From Parachlamydiaceae bacterium (GTDB lineage Bacteria > Chlamydiota > Chlamydiia > Chlamydiales > Parachlamydiaceae): 22,968 bases of DNA. Below are positions 1 through 7,185 of the stretch, in pieces. The position numbers and the translations under genes are program-made. The DNA lies in contig JAUXSJ010000302.1 in NCBI GenBank assembly GCA_030679615.1, positions 1 to 22,968 on the forward strand, written 5' to 3'. Within the stretch, counting starts at the first letter, position 1. Each line of letters begins with the position of its first letter. The notes beneath the pieces are model-generated. The model made no database searches and was not told the origin of the DNA. It was given only the letters and a program-made list of their open reading frames with translations.

Positions 1-72
1 GGTCTGCGCCAGCAGATTTAAACCTTCCTCATCGTATATTAATTTACGTTTAACCTTTTTAGTCTTTTTCAC
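1..72 (-). CDS. possible 5' end of a minus-strand gene (partial, unknown)
   Basis: Reading the minus strand from a GTG at 72 gives 24 open codons to the window edge, starting MKKTKKVKRKLIYDEEGLNL. An in-frame TAG lies directly upstream of the GTG, so no longer N-terminus is possible in this frame. The lysine-rich start followed by an acidic stretch looks protein-like, but 24 codons are too few to name a family. No clear ribosome binding site or TAnnTTTG promoter is visible in front of it. It could be chance. Confidence 0.35.
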   Translation of the reverse strand, partial: MKKTKKVKRKLIYDEEGLNLLAQT

Positions 73-304
73 CTACCAAATAAAGCATATTTGCTATAAA
101 ATTATTATAGCACTTATTCTATAATTTAAAATATTTGACACTAATTTAAAACTTGAATATAAGAACCGATAAAATGATCGATGTTAACCTGGATCTGAAA
201 GAAAAGAAATAGATTTACCTCTTTTTGCAATTTTTAGGAGCAAAGCTCAAATTTTAATTATTTATTTTAAAATATAAAAAAGACGAATCTATTTCAGAAA
301 ACAA

Positions 305-325
305 TATGCGCATAAATGTGCATAA
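305..325. repeat. palindrome plus tandem 10-mer
   Basis: TATGCGCATA (305-314) is a perfect palindrome. The units ATGCGCATAA (306-315) and ATGTGCATAA (316-325) are adjacent direct repeats with one mismatch. They lie in an otherwise gene-free region and may be a protein-binding site. No function can be assigned. Confidence 0.45.
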
Positions 326-350
326 CACGCTTAAAAACGAAACATTCTGC

Positions 351-382
351 AACCTAGTATTAATTAGGTTTAAGCCTAATTA
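351..382. repeat. two overlapping, mutually exclusive inverted repeats
   Basis: AACCTA (351-356) pairs with TAGGTT (365-370). TAATTAGG (361-368) pairs with CCTAATTA (375-382). The middle segment 365-368 is used by both, so only one hairpin could form at a time. That geometry fits a pair of operators or an alternative-structure RNA element, but the stems are AT-rich and short. Confidence 0.4.
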
Positions 383-678
383 CGCGCGTTTTTGGCCGTA
401 AATTCATAATAATGTACGTAATTAAAATTCAGTTTTAGTATTTTTTACGATAGCTAATTGCTAAAATCAAACAAAAAAAGATATTTTATTATCTATTTCA
501 CGACGCAAACATTAATTAAAGTTTATTTTTATACTTGAATAAGTAAAAGACGAAATGCAATTGTTTTTTTAATATTAAAGCGTATTCCAAAAAGATTAGC
601 GAGCCGGGTAAAAAATGAGTTTTTAAATGACAATATTTTTTACGTACTGAATTTTCTTAGGGTACGCAGGATAAAAAT

Positions 679-906
679 CTATGGTTTATTCACCTGAACA
701 ATAAAATTAATTTCTTGATTAGGATTTTCTTTTGTTTGTTCGTTGATCTTTCTTGAGAGATCACTATCACCTATTATGTAATCTGTTTCGTTCACAATTC
801 CTTTTATTACTTTTTCCAAATAGCTTTTCCAGTCATTAGTATTAACTAATTTTCCAGTTATTGTTAAAGTTCTATCACCAGTTATTATCTTATCTATTTT
901 GATCAT
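679..906 (-). CDS. small hypothetical protein, 75 aa
   Basis: The 75-residue product starts MIKIDKIITGDRTLTITGKL and is soluble, with no signal peptide, membrane segment or cysteine motif. Alternating hydrophobic residues at both ends (IKIDKII, TLTITG, INFIVQV) suggest a small beta-alpha-beta fold around a helix near residues 27-40. I do not recognise the family. A TATATTTG element on the minus strand (957-964 in plus coordinates) sits about 50 bases upstream of the ATG, where a Bacteroidota promoter is expected, which supports a real gene. It diverges from the gene at 1257 and so may share the control region that serves the downstream GTPase system, perhaps as a regulator or accessory protein. 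That link is inference from position only. Confidence 0.55.
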   Translation of the reverse strand: MIKIDKIITGDRTLTITGKLVNTNDWKSYLEKVIKGIVNETDYIIGDSDLSRKINEQTKENPNQEINFIVQVNKP

Positions 907-956
907 AAGTTGTGTTCAATAATTAAAGTGTTTTTATATAAAGCGTGTCTTCTTAA

Positions 957-964
957 CAAATATA
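957..964 (-). promoter_or_regulatory. TAnnTTTG -7 element for the 75-aa gene
   Basis: The minus strand reads TATATTTG, matching the Bacteroidota -7 consensus TAnnTTTG exactly. It lies about 50 bases upstream of the start codon at 906. No clear -33 TTG is found at the expected distance, so the call is moderate. Confidence 0.45.
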
Positions 965-1089
965 ACTAAAAAGAGGAATCACAGAACCGTGATTTAACAG
1001 GTAAGCAAAATACTTCTTATCTGGCATAGAAAGGTTCATGATACTAAATGGAGTTTAAGGCGGTAGAACTAAATGACGATATTTTTAAG

Positions 1090-1128
1090 TAGGTAAAATT
1101 ACCTACTAAAAATAGGTAATTTTACCTA
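1090..1128. promoter_or_regulatory. double dyad, probable operator (four TAGGTA half-sites)
   Basis: TAGGTAAAATTACCTA (1090-1105) and TAGGTAATTTTACCTA (1113-1128) are exact reverse complements of one another, separated by seven bases. Each is also itself a palindrome of TAGGTA/TACCTA with a four-base centre. The result is four identical half-sites, with the two 16-mers repeating every 23 bases, just upstream of the TATATTTG at 1153. This fits two adjacent dimer sites for a DNA-binding regulator. As RNA it could form a 16-pair hairpin, but no T-run follows, so a terminator is less likely. Confidence 0.6.
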
Positions 1129-1134
1129 TATGAA

Positions 1135-1160
1135 TTGTCATTTTTAATGTGATATATTTG
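1135..1160 (+). promoter_or_regulatory. probable promoter for the 97-aa gene and perhaps the GTPase system
   Basis: TATATTTG at 1153-1160 matches the Bacteroidota -7 consensus TAnnTTTG. A TTG at 1135-1137 could be the -33 element, though the 15-base spacing is slightly short. Transcription would start near 1167, leaving a leader of about 90 bases before the ATG at 1257. No other TAnnTTTG is seen between 1551 and 1658, so this may be the promoter of the whole 1257-10318 run. The double dyad just upstream suggests regulation. Confidence 0.5.
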
Positions 1161-1256
1161 ACAGCTCCCCAATTTCTTTAAAAAAATATTTTAACTCAAT
1201 AATAACTATTAGACTTGGCAATTTTTTGACTTTATAAAAACTTAAAAAGAGAAGAT

Positions 1257-1550
1257 ATGAAACCAGATAGCAATATTCATGAAATAGCCCTTAATTTTGC
1301 TCACAACGACTCTTGGGTAATTACAGAGTTATTAACCAGAGACCGACATCCAACAGTTGTTTTGAGTACTGTTTCTACAAAATACTTAGGCGTTAATACC
1401 ACACGAGGTATTTGCGGAATTGGAGTATATTTTAATTACAACGATTCGGCTTTAAATCATGGCCCTGAAGATGTTTACATCCAAGTAGAAATAAGTACAA
1501 CAACCAATCAACCAACTATAGTGGATAGAAGAGTCCTTCATTTTCGTTAA
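1257..1550 (+). CDS. small hypothetical protein, 97 aa
   Basis: The 97-residue product starts MKPDSNIHEIALNFAHNDSW. It has no signal peptide or transmembrane segment. After about residue 18 it shows alternating beta-like strands (SWVITELL, TVVLSTVST, ICGIGVYFNY, VYIQVEIS, RRVLHF), so a small all-beta fold is likely. I do not recognise the family. It lies 108 bases before the first gene of the GTPase system, on the same strand and behind a good TAnnTTTG promoter. It may therefore be the first cistron or a separately terminated accessory gene, since an AT hairpin (1573-1596) lies between them. No helix-turn-helix is visible, so it is not an obvious candidate for the dyad-binding regulator. Confidence 0.6.
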   Translation: MKPDSNIHEIALNFAHNDSWVITELLTRDRHPTVVLSTVSTKYLGVNTTRGICGIGVYFNYNDSALNHGPEDVYIQVEISTTTNQPTIVDRRVLHFR

Positions 1551-1572
1551 ACTTTCTAATGTGAGTATAATT

Positions 1573-1596
1573 TAATTTATAAAAAGTTATAAATTA
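1573..1596 (+). terminator. AT-rich hairpin between the 97-aa gene and the GTPase operon
   Basis: TAATTTATAA (1573-1582) and TTATAAATTA (1587-1596) form a perfect 10-pair stem with a four-base loop, beginning 22 bases after the stop at 1550. No T-run follows, so it may be a weak terminator, an mRNA processing or stability element, or an attenuator that lowers expression of the downstream system. Confidence 0.4.
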
Positions 1597-1658
1597 CTAC
1601 ATTTTATAGCAAATAGAAGCCTCATTTAATAGTAAATTTAATAATTAAAATAAATAAT

Positions 1659-2828
1659 ATGCTTCAAGAATTTTTAAATAAAGAGTTTATTCCAATAACA
1701 GAAGACAGCAACTTTGATAAGTTGAAAAAAGCATCAGCTGAAGTTGTAAAAAAAATAAATAAGGATAAAGAAAAAATTGCCAGATATACATTGGTAGGTA
1801 TTGACCCGGAGATTCCTGCAAATAATGCTGACTTAGAAGAAGTAAAATTAATTATAATTAGTCACTGGAATACGTTTGCCACAAATTCTAAAGACACCTC
1901 TGTAACGTTTATTCGAGCGGTAATTCTTGAAGCACTTCAAACAATTGCTAAGGACGATGATTTGGCAAATTTAATTTGGTTTTCCGGACGTAATGCAATA
2001 AAATATTATAACTTGGGTAATGAAAAAGAACTTCTTGTTAAATTTCTTTTAGATATTGGTAATCGCATCGAAAATGAAGTATCAGAAACTTGGTCATTCC
2101 CAATTGAAGAAGAAATTGATGTGCCGGAAATAACGGCAGCAACTATTAGTAAAATGGATCTCGAGGCACATTTAAAAGCCGCTGCTACTCACAATTCTGT
2201 TGGTGGTGAAAATACCGTATGGCCAACTCAAACAGATGCGGCATGGCCAACTTTTTTTGCAACAAGAGCTAGTAAAGGAATATCAGAATTACTGAATAAA
2301 GCATTAAAAAATCAGGCAACTGAAATTAGAAATAATCAGGCTGATTTTATTTTTCAAAACAGTTTATTACAAATGCGCACGCAGCTTTTATGGTGGAAGG
2401 AGGCAGGTTACTCAATTTCTTTAAAAACAGGCTACAAAGACATGCAAAATGGTATTTTACAAATTGTTCTTGCGAAAGATTATTCTTCTTTCGTCCCGGA
2501 AATGTATCCAGTAAGTGTAGACTATTTTTTAAAAGAAACTCATAATAGTTTTGTAAAATCTCAGGAAAAGAAAATTAAAATTTCTGAGATGCTAAAATTA
2601 ATTGAAACTAATTCAGAACCTTTAAAATCGATTTTAGAAGATTACACCGGAGACGAAAAGAGAACTTCAATTTTAAATTTTATAAGATCCATCGTTTACG
2701 GAAAATATAAAATTAACCAACTAAAAGAAATAGTTGGAATTACCGATTCAATAGAATTAACTTACGCTGAATTTACTGTTTGGTTATTTCATGATTTTCA
2801 TTCACTAAAAATTTCAGATTCTAATTAA
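1659..2828 (+). CDS. GTPase-associated system helical (GASH-like) protein
   Basis: First gene of the tightly packed GTPase system (389 aa). The sequence is almost wholly helical, with no membrane segment and no catalytic motif. The key signature, near residues 237-255, is RTQLLWWKEAGYSISLKTGY: the pattern RT.LLWWKEA.YS is what I associate with the GASH domain found beside paired GTPases and GAP1 proteins in predicted bacterial conflict systems. The N-terminal half (to about 130) is a charged helical region with a conserved-looking FIRAVILEAL and LIWFSGRNA. The middle (about 165-225) carries W/T-rich segments. The likely role is a scaffold or sensor subunit that contacts the GTPases; this follows from genomic association in the family, not from any visible active site. 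The stop is three bases before the next start, so the genes are probably translationally coupled. The ATG at 1659 is preceded only by AT-rich sequence. Confidence 0.75.
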   Translation: MLQEFLNKEFIPITEDSNFDKLKKASAEVVKKINKDKEKIARYTLVGIDPEIPANNADLEEVKLIIISHWNTFATNSKDTSVTFIRAVILEALQTIAKDDDLANLIWFSGRNAIKYYNLGNEKELLVKFLLDIGNRIENEVSETWSFPIEEEIDVPEITAATISKMDLEAHLKAAATHNSVGGENTVWPTQTDAAWPTFFATRASKGISELLNKALKNQATEIRNNQADFIFQNSLLQMRTQLLWWKEAGYSISLKTGYKDMQNGILQIVLAKDYSSFVPEMYPVSVDYFLKETHNSFVKSQEKKIKISEMLKLIETNSEPLKSILEDYTGDEKRTSILNFIRSIVYGKYKINQLKEIVGITDSIELTYAEFTVWLFHDFHSLKISDSN

Positions 2829-2831
2829 GAT

Positions 2832-3794
2832 ATGGAAGGTAAATGTAAAATAGCGGAATGTGCCGCGCCAGATGTGCCTTGCCATGACGGATGTGAAGAT
2901 TATAAAACCTGCTCAAATTTTATTGCTGAAATTATTGAAAAAAAAGCAGCAAAAGAAAAAACCTCTTCTGAAATTAAGCAGTCAAATTTAAATTGGACAG
3001 GACAGGCGTTTTCAATACAAGAATTGCCATTGGTTAGTTCCAGAACTAGCCCTGTTTTAATCGGAATAGTTGGAAAAGCGGCAGCAGGTAAAACGAGTTA
3101 TCTCGCTATGCTATATACTTTGCTGCTTCGTGGGAAATCATTAAAAGAATTTAATTTTGCTGGCACTAAAACTATTTTAGGTTGGGATGAGTTACATCAC
3201 CGTTTGAAATTAAAACAAGGAAGTGTTCCTTTTCCTACTCCCACACCAGCGAGCTCGAATCGTTTATATCATTTTGCTTTACGTAATAGAGGTGAACAAT
3301 TAAAAGACGTTTTGTTTTCAGATGCTTCCGGAGAAGTTTTTTCGTTATGGTCCATACATCGCGAGGATGAACAAGCGCAAAATGCAAGATGGATTTATGC
3401 TAATTCAAATGGATTTATGCTTTTTATTGATTGTCAAGCTTTAGTTGAGGGCCAAAGCTTAGCAAAACGTGAAATCATGCGTATCGCTAAACAGCTTAGT
3501 CATGATTTAAAGGATAGACCTGTAATTGCTGTATGGTCAAAGTCTGATAAAAAAAATGAAATCCTTCCAACGATTATTGATTCTCTAAAAGCTGAATTAT
3601 CTGCATTATTCACAAATTATAATGAGATAGACATAAGTAATTTTTTGGAGCCAGGACCAGATGAGCTTGTACACGAAAATAATCTTTCTGCTGTTAACTG
3701 GTTATTAGAAAGAATAATAATACCATCTAATGCAGATCTTACTCTTGATGCAATAACTTCGGACGATTTATTAATTAATTATCGCAGCAAATGA
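2832..3794 (+). CDS. DO-GTPase2-like P-loop GTPase with N-terminal Cys cluster
   Basis: A 320-residue P-loop NTPase. The Walker A motif is GKAAAGKT (residues 81-88), a DxxG-type switch is D164-A-S-G167-E, and the base-recognition motif is SKSD (236-239) after a hydrophobic strand. These are the motifs of a TRAFAC-like GTPase and fit the 'double-GTPase' class 2 family that travels with GASH and GAP1 proteins. The first 27 residues hold five cysteines (C5, C10, C17, C21, C27) plus H18, which could bind a metal or sense redox state; a low-complexity linker (about 36-55) follows. The last codons overlap the next gene by four bases (ATGA), indicating coupled, roughly equal synthesis of the two GTPases. 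The probable role is a GTP-dependent switch that gates effector activation. GTP rather than ATP specificity is inferred from the SKSD motif. Confidence 0.8.
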   Translation: MEGKCKIAECAAPDVPCHDGCEDYKTCSNFIAEIIEKKAAKEKTSSEIKQSNLNWTGQAFSIQELPLVSSRTSPVLIGIVGKAAAGKTSYLAMLYTLLLRGKSLKEFNFAGTKTILGWDELHHRLKLKQGSVPFPTPTPASSNRLYHFALRNRGEQLKDVLFSDASGEVFSLWSIHREDEQAQNARWIYANSNGFMLFIDCQALVEGQSLAKREIMRIAKQLSHDLKDRPVIAVWSKSDKKNEILPTIIDSLKAELSALFTNYNEIDISNFLEPGPDELVHENNLSAVNWLLERIIIPSNADLTLDAITSDDLLINYRSK

Positions 3795-4612
3795 CAACTC
3801 AATTATTGATAATAGGTAAACCTGCTTCTGGTAAAACTACTTTTTTGGCTCAACTTCATGCTAAGCTTGATGTTAGCAATAGCGCTTTAAAATTATACAA
3901 GCCAGTCGACAATCTCAACCCGATTATTGAAGCTTTAAATTTACTTGCCGACGGTCAGGAAGTAAAGCCCACCCCTTCCGAAAAAAGTACGAGTATCATG
4001 CTGCCAATTCAATTTGGAGATCAAAAAATTGATTTGAATTGCCCCGATTATGGTGGAGAACAAATCCGTCAGATCATTAATCAACGGGAAGTTAACGAAA
4101 AATGGATTGAATCGATTAAGCAAAGTGACAATTGGGTTTTATTTATTCGTCCTACTGATATAACTACAAATTTTGATTTGAGTAATAAAACTATCAAACC
4201 AGAAATTCTTCAAGAAAGTAAAGGTACGGCAGAAGAATATTCTATTTCTGACCAGTCTTCTTTTATCGAGCTTTTACAAATTATGTTGTACATTAAAGGG
4301 CAAGATGCTCATTTTAAAAGCACAAAAATAAAACTTACAATCGTTCTTACTTGTTGGGATGAAATTGATACTGGGGATACACCAAATGATAAATTAAAAG
4401 AGTGTTTACCTTTATTGTATGATTTTATTAAAGCCAATTGGATAGAAACAAAAATTAATATTATAGGTCTATCTTCTTTAGGATTAAATTTAAAAGAAGA
4501 AGAAAACAAGCAAAAGTATCGGGAACATGGATCTGAAAATTTCGGATTTTTAATAAAGACAGATGGATTAAAAACGCAGGACATAACACAATTAATTTCA
4601 GAAGCAATCTAG
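3791..4612 (+). CDS. DO-GTPase1-like P-loop GTPase
   Basis: A 273-residue second GTPase, starting inside the stop codon of the first. Walker A is GKPASGKT (residues 9-16) directly after the first strand, so the protein has almost no N-terminal extension. The switch is PDYGGE (85-90), giving the DxxG pattern D86-Y-G-G89. The expected NKxD position is TCWD (187-190), lacking the usual lysine; I recall degenerate motifs of this kind in the DO-GTPase families. Residues about 115-150 form an insert after the RPTD segment that may be a partner-binding surface. With the preceding gene it forms a two-GTPase pair, which suggests a heterodimer that toggles through its nucleotide states. The stop overlaps the GTG start of GAP1 by one base (TAGTG). 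No membrane anchor is visible, so it should act in the cytoplasm. Confidence 0.78.
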   Translation: MTTQLLIIGKPASGKTTFLAQLHAKLDVSNSALKLYKPVDNLNPIIEALNLLADGQEVKPTPSEKSTSIMLPIQFGDQKIDLNCPDYGGEQIRQIINQREVNEKWIESIKQSDNWVLFIRPTDITTNFDLSNKTIKPEILQESKGTAEEYSISDQSSFIELLQIMLYIKGQDAHFKSTKIKLTIVLTCWDEIDTGDTPNDKLKECLPLLYDFIKANWIETKINIIGLSSLGLNLKEEENKQKYREHGSENFGFLIKTDGLKTQDITQLISEAI

Positions 4613-7173
4613 TGTCAATAGAAATTCATCAAGCGCTATACGGCGAACATAATAAAGGTTGGGATCTTTTAAGTACAACATTAGCCGATAATTCACTGGC
4701 AAAAAAAATTTCTTTTAAAACTGATCTACAAGATAGTCCGCCTGCTGGAATTTCATGGAAACCCGTTATCCGTGGTTTTTTATTTAATGATCATTATCTT
4801 ATTATTAAAACCTACCTGGACACATCTAAGGATGTTAGAAACGGCAGGGTCTTTTCACACTGTCTCATCATTTCAAAAAAAGATATTCAGAAAATTAATG
4901 ATTTAGGAGAATTATTTTCTGTTTTTAATCCCGAGATAAACAAATCAATTTCAATACAAACATTATTAGTTGAGTCAGATGCTAAAAAGAATATTGATTT
5001 ATCGAGTTCATTAAGCTTAAGGTTTAATAAAGCTATAAAGGGCTTTGTTGCAATAGAAAACTACAATAATACAATAATATGGGTGGGTCAGGAAGATTAT
5101 GAAAAAGTAGTTTGTAGGTTTTGGCAACTGCTTTCTTTCCCTCAAAGAGCAAGTTTTAATTTTGGAATTAATTTTGATCCCAATGAAATTCCAAAAGACA
5201 AAATAAATTTTATTGTGATTCCTGAAAATCTCGAAGCAAAGTTTGACAATAAGGGCTACTGTATTATTCGTAAAAATGACTCCGTAACACTTACTGAATT
5301 TTCTGAGCAGTTTTTAGCACGGGAATCAAATGCAACAACGAGATTATCTGGGTTTATTAACGCTCTTGATATTAAAATGGATGATCTGGAAACCAAAGAA
5401 ATATCAACACTAGCAAAAGGTATAAACACCTATGTAAATTTAATCACTTTAAAAGATTTAAAGCTATTTTATACTTTATCTAATATTGTAGCTAATTATT
5501 CACCTGAAGCAAAGCAAGCAGTCGATTTAAAAAATAAACTTATAGAAAAAGTATGTGCGGTTTTGGAGTCAGTTGATAAAGACGAAGCTTTGCTTTTAAA
5601 AAAATTTCCTTTAAAAAGCTTTAATTACAGCGAAAAAAAAATAACTTCTTCGATTAAACATTGGATGGGCAATTATTTGTTTTCAGAAAAAGAAAACAAG
5701 ACGATAGATTTTACCCAGTTATTAACTCAAATTTATGATCAAAAAAATTCAAAGAATTGGCTGGTAAAAATCTTTCTAGAAAAAGTTAGCAATTTCCTTG
5801 AGGATATTGATCAAAAAAAGGTAACAATTATATGGCAATGGGTAATAAATGATGCTAAAATATTAGAGTTGATTTCGTCATCAATAAATAATCTTAAAAC
5901 GACCGAATCCGTTTTTATTTCATCGTTTCCTTCGAGTTTAAATGATACGTCTACACTTAACCTATTGAAAGAATTTTTTATTGAAAAAGCCTGGCTGAGG
6001 TTGCATGCAATAGTCGTAAAATTGCAATATAGTTTAGAGATAGCTTTAATTGAGCAGCTAAAAGTCGATTTAGAGTACAATTACTTTGAGGGTCTTGAAA
6101 TAATTCTTGAAGATGTAAAGCCCGTAGATATTATAAATTTGGCTGTGAAAAACGGTGATAACAGATGTATTTCTGTTGCTGGTTGGCATTGTAAAAAAAA
6201 CAGTAAACTATTAGAAAAACTACAAATAGAAAACATTCATTGGCAACGTATCTGGTATTCAGCTATTGAACATGGCAATAAGGTAACTGATGGAATTAAA
6301 GAGCCAAAAAAAATAGTTTATGACCTTCTTGATAGTTTAATTAACGGAAAAAAAGTATCCGAAGAGCTTTTCGAAAAAATTAGCGAGACAGAATTTACTT
6401 CCCTTTTAGATTACCCGAATAGGTTAAAAATCTGGTCTAAGATTCCAGTTAAATTAAGAAATAATTTTTTAGATAAAACTTCAAAAGAATTGCTAAACAG
6501 TTTATCTAAAAATTCAAGTTTCGAGATTCCAATAGACAATGACCTTTCAAATTACCTTCTTCTAAAAGGAATTAATGAGTTTTTAATTCTACACAGTAAA
6601 AATATTAAAAATGTATTGCCAATTTTAAAGGCTTTTACTTTGCCTGAGAAATTTATATATGATTATGTTTCAGGATACAATAGCAAACTTGATGTAATTG
6701 ATGCTGCGCAAATAGGAAAGTTGATTTTTGCTAGAAGGCACTATAATACTGCCTTTGCAATTTATCAAAAAGCGACGAAAACTAATAACTGGAAAATTGC
6801 ATTAGCTGAATGTTACACATTACTTGGATTGGCCACACAATTAAGTATCGCTTTTTGGGGTATAATTAACGATATTGAAATTACTTCTGAGCAATGGTGG
6901 CAAGCGACTGAAGATATTATCATTGATCTTTATCCAAACGGCAATTCAATCACGAGGGTTTGGAAAAATGCTGGAGGGAAGGAAGCTGATCTTTTAATAA
7001 ATGCCACTGCTAAAGAAGTTTGGGGTGATTTAATTTCAAAAATACGTAAAGGAACATTTAAAAAAAGTACTATGAATGATTTACTATCGGAAATAAAAAA
7101 AAACTACTATGATACAAATGAGCAGTTTAAGTTAATTTTTGATTTAAGGAAAAATTATATTAATATTAATTAA
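4612..7173 (+). CDS. GTPase-associated protein 1 (GAP1-like) large adaptor
   Basis: The largest component, 853 aa, with a GTG start fixed by the one-base overlap with the GTPase stop and by the family N-terminus beginning at once: IEIHQALYGEHNKGWDLL, then GRVFSHCLII near residue 77, as in GAP1 N-terminal domains of type 2. A middle domain follows, with CRFWQLLSFPQRASFNFG near 166-183. Next come long helical regions (about 240-680) that look like a solenoid. Near 700-745 is a TPR-like helical hairpin. The C-terminal segment carries DLYPNG (772-777), W784-K-N-A-G-G and W804, a pattern resembling small helical adaptor domains of the EAD/GTPase-associated adaptor type. No enzyme active site is visible. 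The likely role is to couple the GTPase pair to the effector proteins through its C-terminal adaptor. It ends 12 bases before the next start. Confidence 0.78.
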   Translation: MSIEIHQALYGEHNKGWDLLSTTLADNSLAKKISFKTDLQDSPPAGISWKPVIRGFLFNDHYLIIKTYLDTSKDVRNGRVFSHCLIISKKDIQKINDLGELFSVFNPEINKSISIQTLLVESDAKKNIDLSSSLSLRFNKAIKGFVAIENYNNTIIWVGQEDYEKVVCRFWQLLSFPQRASFNFGINFDPNEIPKDKINFIVIPENLEAKFDNKGYCIIRKNDSVTLTEFSEQFLARESNATTRLSGFINALDIKMDDLETKEISTLAKGINTYVNLITLKDLKLFYTLSNIVANYSPEAKQAVDLKNKLIEKVCAVLESVDKDEALLLKKFPLKSFNYSEKKITSSIKHWMGNYLFSEKENKTIDFTQLLTQIYDQKNSKNWLVKIFLEKVSNFLEDIDQKKVTIIWQWVINDAKILELISSSINNLKTTESVFISSFPSSLNDTSTLNLLKEFFIEKAWLRLHAIVVKLQYSLEIALIEQLKVDLEYNYFEGLEIILEDVKPVDIINLAVKNGDNRCISVAGWHCKKNSKLLEKLQIENIHWQRIWYSAIEHGNKVTDGIKEPKKIVYDLLDSLINGKKVSEELFEKISETEFTSLLDYPNRLKIWSKIPVKLRNNFLDKTSKELLNSLSKNSSFEIPIDNDLSNYLLLKGINEFLILHSKNIKNVLPILKAFTLPEKFIYDYVSGYNSKLDVIDAAQIGKLIFARRHYNTAFAIYQKATKTNNWKIALAECYTLLGLATQLSIAFWGIINDIEITSEQWWQATEDIIIDLYPNGNSITRVWKNAGGKEADLLINATAKEVWGDLISKIRKGTFKKSTMNDLLSEIKKNYYDTNEQFKLIFDLRKNYININ

Positions 7174-7185
7174 GCAAATAACGGT

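Larger units (their letters stand above)
73..678. other. gene-free AT-rich region with several dyads
   Basis: No reading frame in these 606 bases looks like a real gene. The stretch holds small symmetric elements: a 10-base palindrome TATGCGCATA at 305-314, a near-perfect tandem 10-mer at 306-325, two overlapping inverted repeats at 351-370 and 361-382, and the palindrome ACGCGCGT at 382-389. I see no tRNA, CRISPR repeat or transposase remnant. Confidence 0.6.
907..1256. other. divergent control region
   Basis: This 350-base stretch between two divergent small genes has no convincing ORF. It contains a minus-strand TATATTTG (957-964), a double dyad (1090-1128) and a plus-strand TATATTTG (1153-1160). 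The arrangement looks like a two-way regulated promoter region. I see no RNA gene. Confidence 0.55.

Noticed and set aside
4309..4584. 91-codon minus-strand frame within the second GTPase gene
   Set aside because: Antisense shadow of a well-supported coding gene.
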